Assembly (NCBI RefSeq): GCF_034424625.1
Contig: NZ_CP139976.1
Span: 930,001-994,000 of the forward strand
Reading direction: 5' to 3'
DNA: 64,000 bases
DNA from: Janthinobacterium lividum
GTDB lineage: Bacteria > Pseudomonadota > Gammaproteobacteria > Burkholderiales > Burkholderiaceae_D
In this document: positions 61,799 through 64,000 of the stretch, piece after piece
Numbering within the stretch: the stretch's first letter is position 1
How the letters are laid out: every line of letters starts with the position of its first letter
Translations under genes and position numbers: made by a program
The notes under the pieces: generated by a model
Seen by the model: the letters and a program-made list of their open reading frames with translations, nothing else
What the model was told of the DNA's origin: nothing
Database searches by the model: none

Positions 61799-64000
61799 AT
61801 GCGTATCGAATGGTTGAATCAGGAAGCATTGCAGCATGGCGGGGTGACCCTGGGCGCGGCGCTGGCATCGGCGCCGGTGGCCGTTGCCGATGGCGTGTCG
61901 CGGCGCGGTTTCATGAAGGCCGGCGCTGCGGCCGGCGGCGGCTTGATGCTGGGCTTTTTCCTGCCCGGCGCAGGCAAGCTGGCGCAGGCGGCCGATGCCG
62001 CGCCCGCCAAGCCCGTGTATGCGCCGAACGCCTTCTTGCACATCGCTCCCGATAACACGGTGACGGTGCAGGTGAACCGGCTGGAATTCGGCCAGGGCGT
62101 GCAAACGAGCTTGCCCATGCTGATCGCCGAGGAACTCGACGCCGACTGGAGCCTGGTGCACGGCGCCCTGGCGCCGGCCGGCGAGCAGTACAAGGATGCC
62201 GCCTACGGCATGCAGATGACGGGCGGTTCGGGCAGCATCGCCCACTCGTTTACGCAGTACCGCGAAATCGGCGCCAAGGCGCGCGCGATGCTGGTGGGCG
62301 CCGCTGCCGCGCAGTGGAAGGTCAGTCCCGACCAGGTGCGTGCCGCCAAGGGCGTGCTGTATGGCCCTGGCGGACAAAAGGCGACGTATGGCGAGTTTGC
62401 CGACGCGGCCATGCGCCAACCCGTGCCCGCCACCGTCAAGCTGAAAGACCCGCGCGAATTTGTCATCATCGGCAAACCCGTGAAACGCCTCGACGCGGCC
62501 GCCAAGTCCACGGGAAAACAGCAGTTCGGCATCGATTTCAAGCCGCCCGGCGCGAAAGTGGCCATGGTGGCGCGCCCGCCCGTGTTTGGCGCCAAGGTGG
62601 CGAAATTCGACGCCAGCAAGGCGAAAGCCATCAAGGGCGTGCTCGAGGTGCTGGAAGTGAAGACCGACCGTGGCGGCAGCGGCGTGGCCGTCATCGCCGA
62701 CGGCTACTGGCCCGCCAAGCAGGGACGCGACGCGCTGGTGATCGAGTGGGATACGAGCGCCGTGGAAAAGGTCAGCAGCGACAAGCAGCTGGCCGCCTTC
62801 AAGGCGCTGGCGAAAACGCCGGGCACGGTCGCCAAACCTGCCGACATGGACAAGCTGGCCAAGGCGCCGAAAAAGATCGAAGCCGTGTACGAGTTCCCCT
62901 ACCTGGCGCACGCGCCGATGGAGCCGCTCAACTGCGTCGTCGACCTGCAAGCGGACAAATGCACGATGTGGGTGGGCTCGCAATTCCAGACCGGCGACCA
63001 GGCGGCCATCGCGGCTACTTCCGGCCTGAAACCCGGGCAGGTGACGCTGCACACCATGATGGCTGGCGGCGGCTTCGGCCGGCGCGCCGTGCCCTCGTCC
63101 GATTATGTGGTCGAAGCCGTCAACGTCGCCAAGGCATACAGGGCGGCGGGCAAGAGCGGCCCCTTAAAGCTGATGTGGAGCCGCGAGGATGACATCAAGG
63201 GCGGCTACTACCGGCCGTCGCATGTGCACCGCGCGCAGATCGGTCTCGACGCCAAAGGGAAAATCCTCGCCTGGGACCACACCATCGTGGGCCAGTCCAT
63301 CATGGCCGGCACGCCATTCGAAGCCTTCATGGTGAAAAATGGCGTCGACGGCACCATGGTCGAAGGCATGGGCGAGCCGTACACCCTGCCGATGAAGCTG
63401 TCCGTGCACACGGCCAAGGCGAACGTGCCTGTGCTGTGGTGGCGCTCCGTCGGCTCGACGCACACGGCCTTCGTCATGGAAACCCTGATCGACGAGGCGG
63501 CGCACGTGGCGAAGATGGACCCCGTCGCCTACCGCAAGCAGCTGATCGACGCCAGGCACACGCGCCACATCGCCGCGCTGGACCTGGCCGTGGCCAAGTC
63601 CGGCTATGGCAAGAAGAAGCTGCCGAAAGGGCAGGCCTGGGGCGTGGCCATGCATGAATCGTTCAATTCCGTCGTCGCCTACGTGGTGACGGCTTCCGTG
63701 GTGGAAGGCGCGCCCAAGCTGCACCAGGTATGGGCCGGCGTGCATTGCAACCTGGCCGTCAACCCCTTGACGATCGAGGCGCAAGTACAGGGAGCCGCGC
63801 TGATGGCGCTGGGCATGACCATCCCCGGTGCGGCCATCACGCTCAAGGATGGCGTGGTGGAGCAGCAGAACTTCGGCGACTACCCCGTACCGCGCATGCA
63901 AGACATGCCGGTGATCGAGGTGCACCTGGTGCCATCGGGCGACGCGCCAACGGGCATGGGCGAACCGGGCGTGCCGCCATTGGCGCCCGCATTCGCCAAT
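61799..64000 (+). CDS. Molybdopterin-binding large subunit, isoquinoline 1-oxidoreductase-like (3' cut by window)
   Basis: 734 codons to the window end with no stop, so the C-terminus is missing. A twin-arginine signal (SRRGFMKAGAAAGGGLMLGFFLPG) lies at about residues 34-57 after an unusually long N-region, pointing to Tat export of the folded enzyme. Molybdopterin-subunit landmarks include VTVQVNRLEFGQGVQTSLPMLIAEELDADW, the glycine-rich MMAGGGFGRRAVPSSDYVVEAV, and WWRSVGSTHTAF. Members hydroxylate N-heterocycles or oxidise aldehydes; the substrate is unknown. GAGGAG precedes the start. It forms an operon with the [2Fe-2S] subunit. Confidence 0.92.
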   Translation, partial: MRIEWLNQEALQHGGVTLGAALASAPVAVADGVSRRGFMKAGAAAGGGLMLGFFLPGAGKLAQAADAAPAKPVYAPNAFLHIAPDNTVTVQVNRLEFGQGVQTSLPMLIAEELDADWSLVHGALAPAGEQYKDAAYGMQMTGGSGSIAHSFTQYREIGAKARAMLVGAAAAQWKVSPDQVRAAKGVLYGPGGQKATYGEFADAAMRQPVPATVKLKDPREFVIIGKPVKRLDAAAKSTGKQQFGIDFKPPGAKVAMVARPPVFGAKVAKFDASKAKAIKGVLEVLEVKTDRGGSGVAVIADGYWPAKQGRDALVIEWDTSAVEKVSSDKQLAAFKALAKTPGTVAKPADMDKLAKAPKKIEAVYEFPYLAHAPMEPLNCVVDLQADKCTMWVGSQFQTGDQAAIAATSGLKPGQVTLHTMMAGGGFGRRAVPSSDYVVEAVNVAKAYRAAGKSGPLKLMWSREDDIKGGYYRPSHVHRAQIGLDAKGKILAWDHTIVGQSIMAGTPFEAFMVKNGVDGTMVEGMGEPYTLPMKLSVHTAKANVPVLWWRSVGSTHTAFVMETLIDEAAHVAKMDPVAYRKQLIDARHTRHIAALDLAVAKSGYGKKKLPKGQAWGVAMHESFNSVVAYVVTASVVEGAPKLHQVWAGVHCNLAVNPLTIEAQVQGAALMALGMTIPGAAITLKDGVVEQQNFGDYPVPRMQDMPVIEVHLVPSGDAPTGMGEPGVPPLAPAFAN

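Overview
The window is a GC-rich chromosomal segment of about 64 kb from a betaproteobacterium. It most resembles the Oxalobacteraceae (Janthinobacterium/Massilia/Duganella group). That placement is inferred from gene content (PEP-CTERM protein, UbiH-family hydroxylase next to DsbC, AIM24 gene triplet, diheme peroxidase) and from base composition; no rRNA or marker gene is present to prove it. I see no CRISPR array, prophage, transposase or replication origin. Genes are tightly packed on both strands, many with 4-bp ATGA overlaps and strong hairpin terminators. Both ends are cut inside genes.

1-13.8 kb: the end of a DUF6701/MshQ-like surface protein, a dienelactone hydrolase, an SRPBCC protein, an M28 metallopeptidase divergent from an alpha/beta hydrolase, a DEAD-box helicase with two tandem DbpA-type RNA-binding domains, and a PAS chemoreceptor. 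Then come a small lipoprotein/exported-protein pair, a MazG-like pyrophosphohydrolase overlapping a GNAT acetyltransferase, and a cytochrome P450 divergent from an AraC regulator.

13.8-30.7 kb: a repeat cassette; an acetohydroxyacid synthase large subunit divergent from an Lrp regulator, with a near-consensus Lrp box between them; a TonB-dependent receptor convergent with a NarL-type two-component pair; a PEP-CTERM protein coupled to a large subtilase; three AIM24 genes in a row; a crotonase lacking both catalytic glutamates; a GIN-domain exported protein; a flavin reductase-like protein; and NADP-type glutamate dehydrogenase.

30.7-35.2 kb is the most unusual region. It is a minus-strand four-gene cluster in transcription order: Stf0-like sulfotransferase, polysaccharide pyruvyl transferase-like protein, a PhyH (Fe/2-oxoglutarate) dioxygenase fused to a Rieske-like domain, and a GT2 glycosyltransferase. 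The last three overlap by 4 bp each. The Rieske-like domain has C-x-H-x16-C-x-x-C instead of the usual C-x-H...C-x-x-H. The set looks like a small glycan- or metabolite-decorating pathway, but its product is unknown.

35.2-45 kb: a DUF819 membrane protein, TrhP (tRNA hydroxylation, U32 family), a berberine-bridge-type FAD oxidase, a TetR regulator divergent from a TetA-like efflux pump with two identical 13-bp palindromes between them, a DUF1059 protein, FadE, and a collagen-like lipoprotein.

45-64 kb: two identical tRNA-Phe(GAA) genes about 11.8 kb apart in the same orientation. Between or around them lie a diheme cytochrome c peroxidase with an FNR-like upstream site, an S9 prolyl oligopeptidase, a GGDEF-EAL protein, YggS (PLP homeostasis) divergent from a PtsJ-like MocR regulator, a GATase1 protein, PsiF, a DUF2058/YaiL protein, DkgB plus an LLM flavin oxidoreductase, a UbiH-family hydroxylase, DsbC, and an isoquinoline 1-oxidoreductase-like pair whose large subunit runs off the end.
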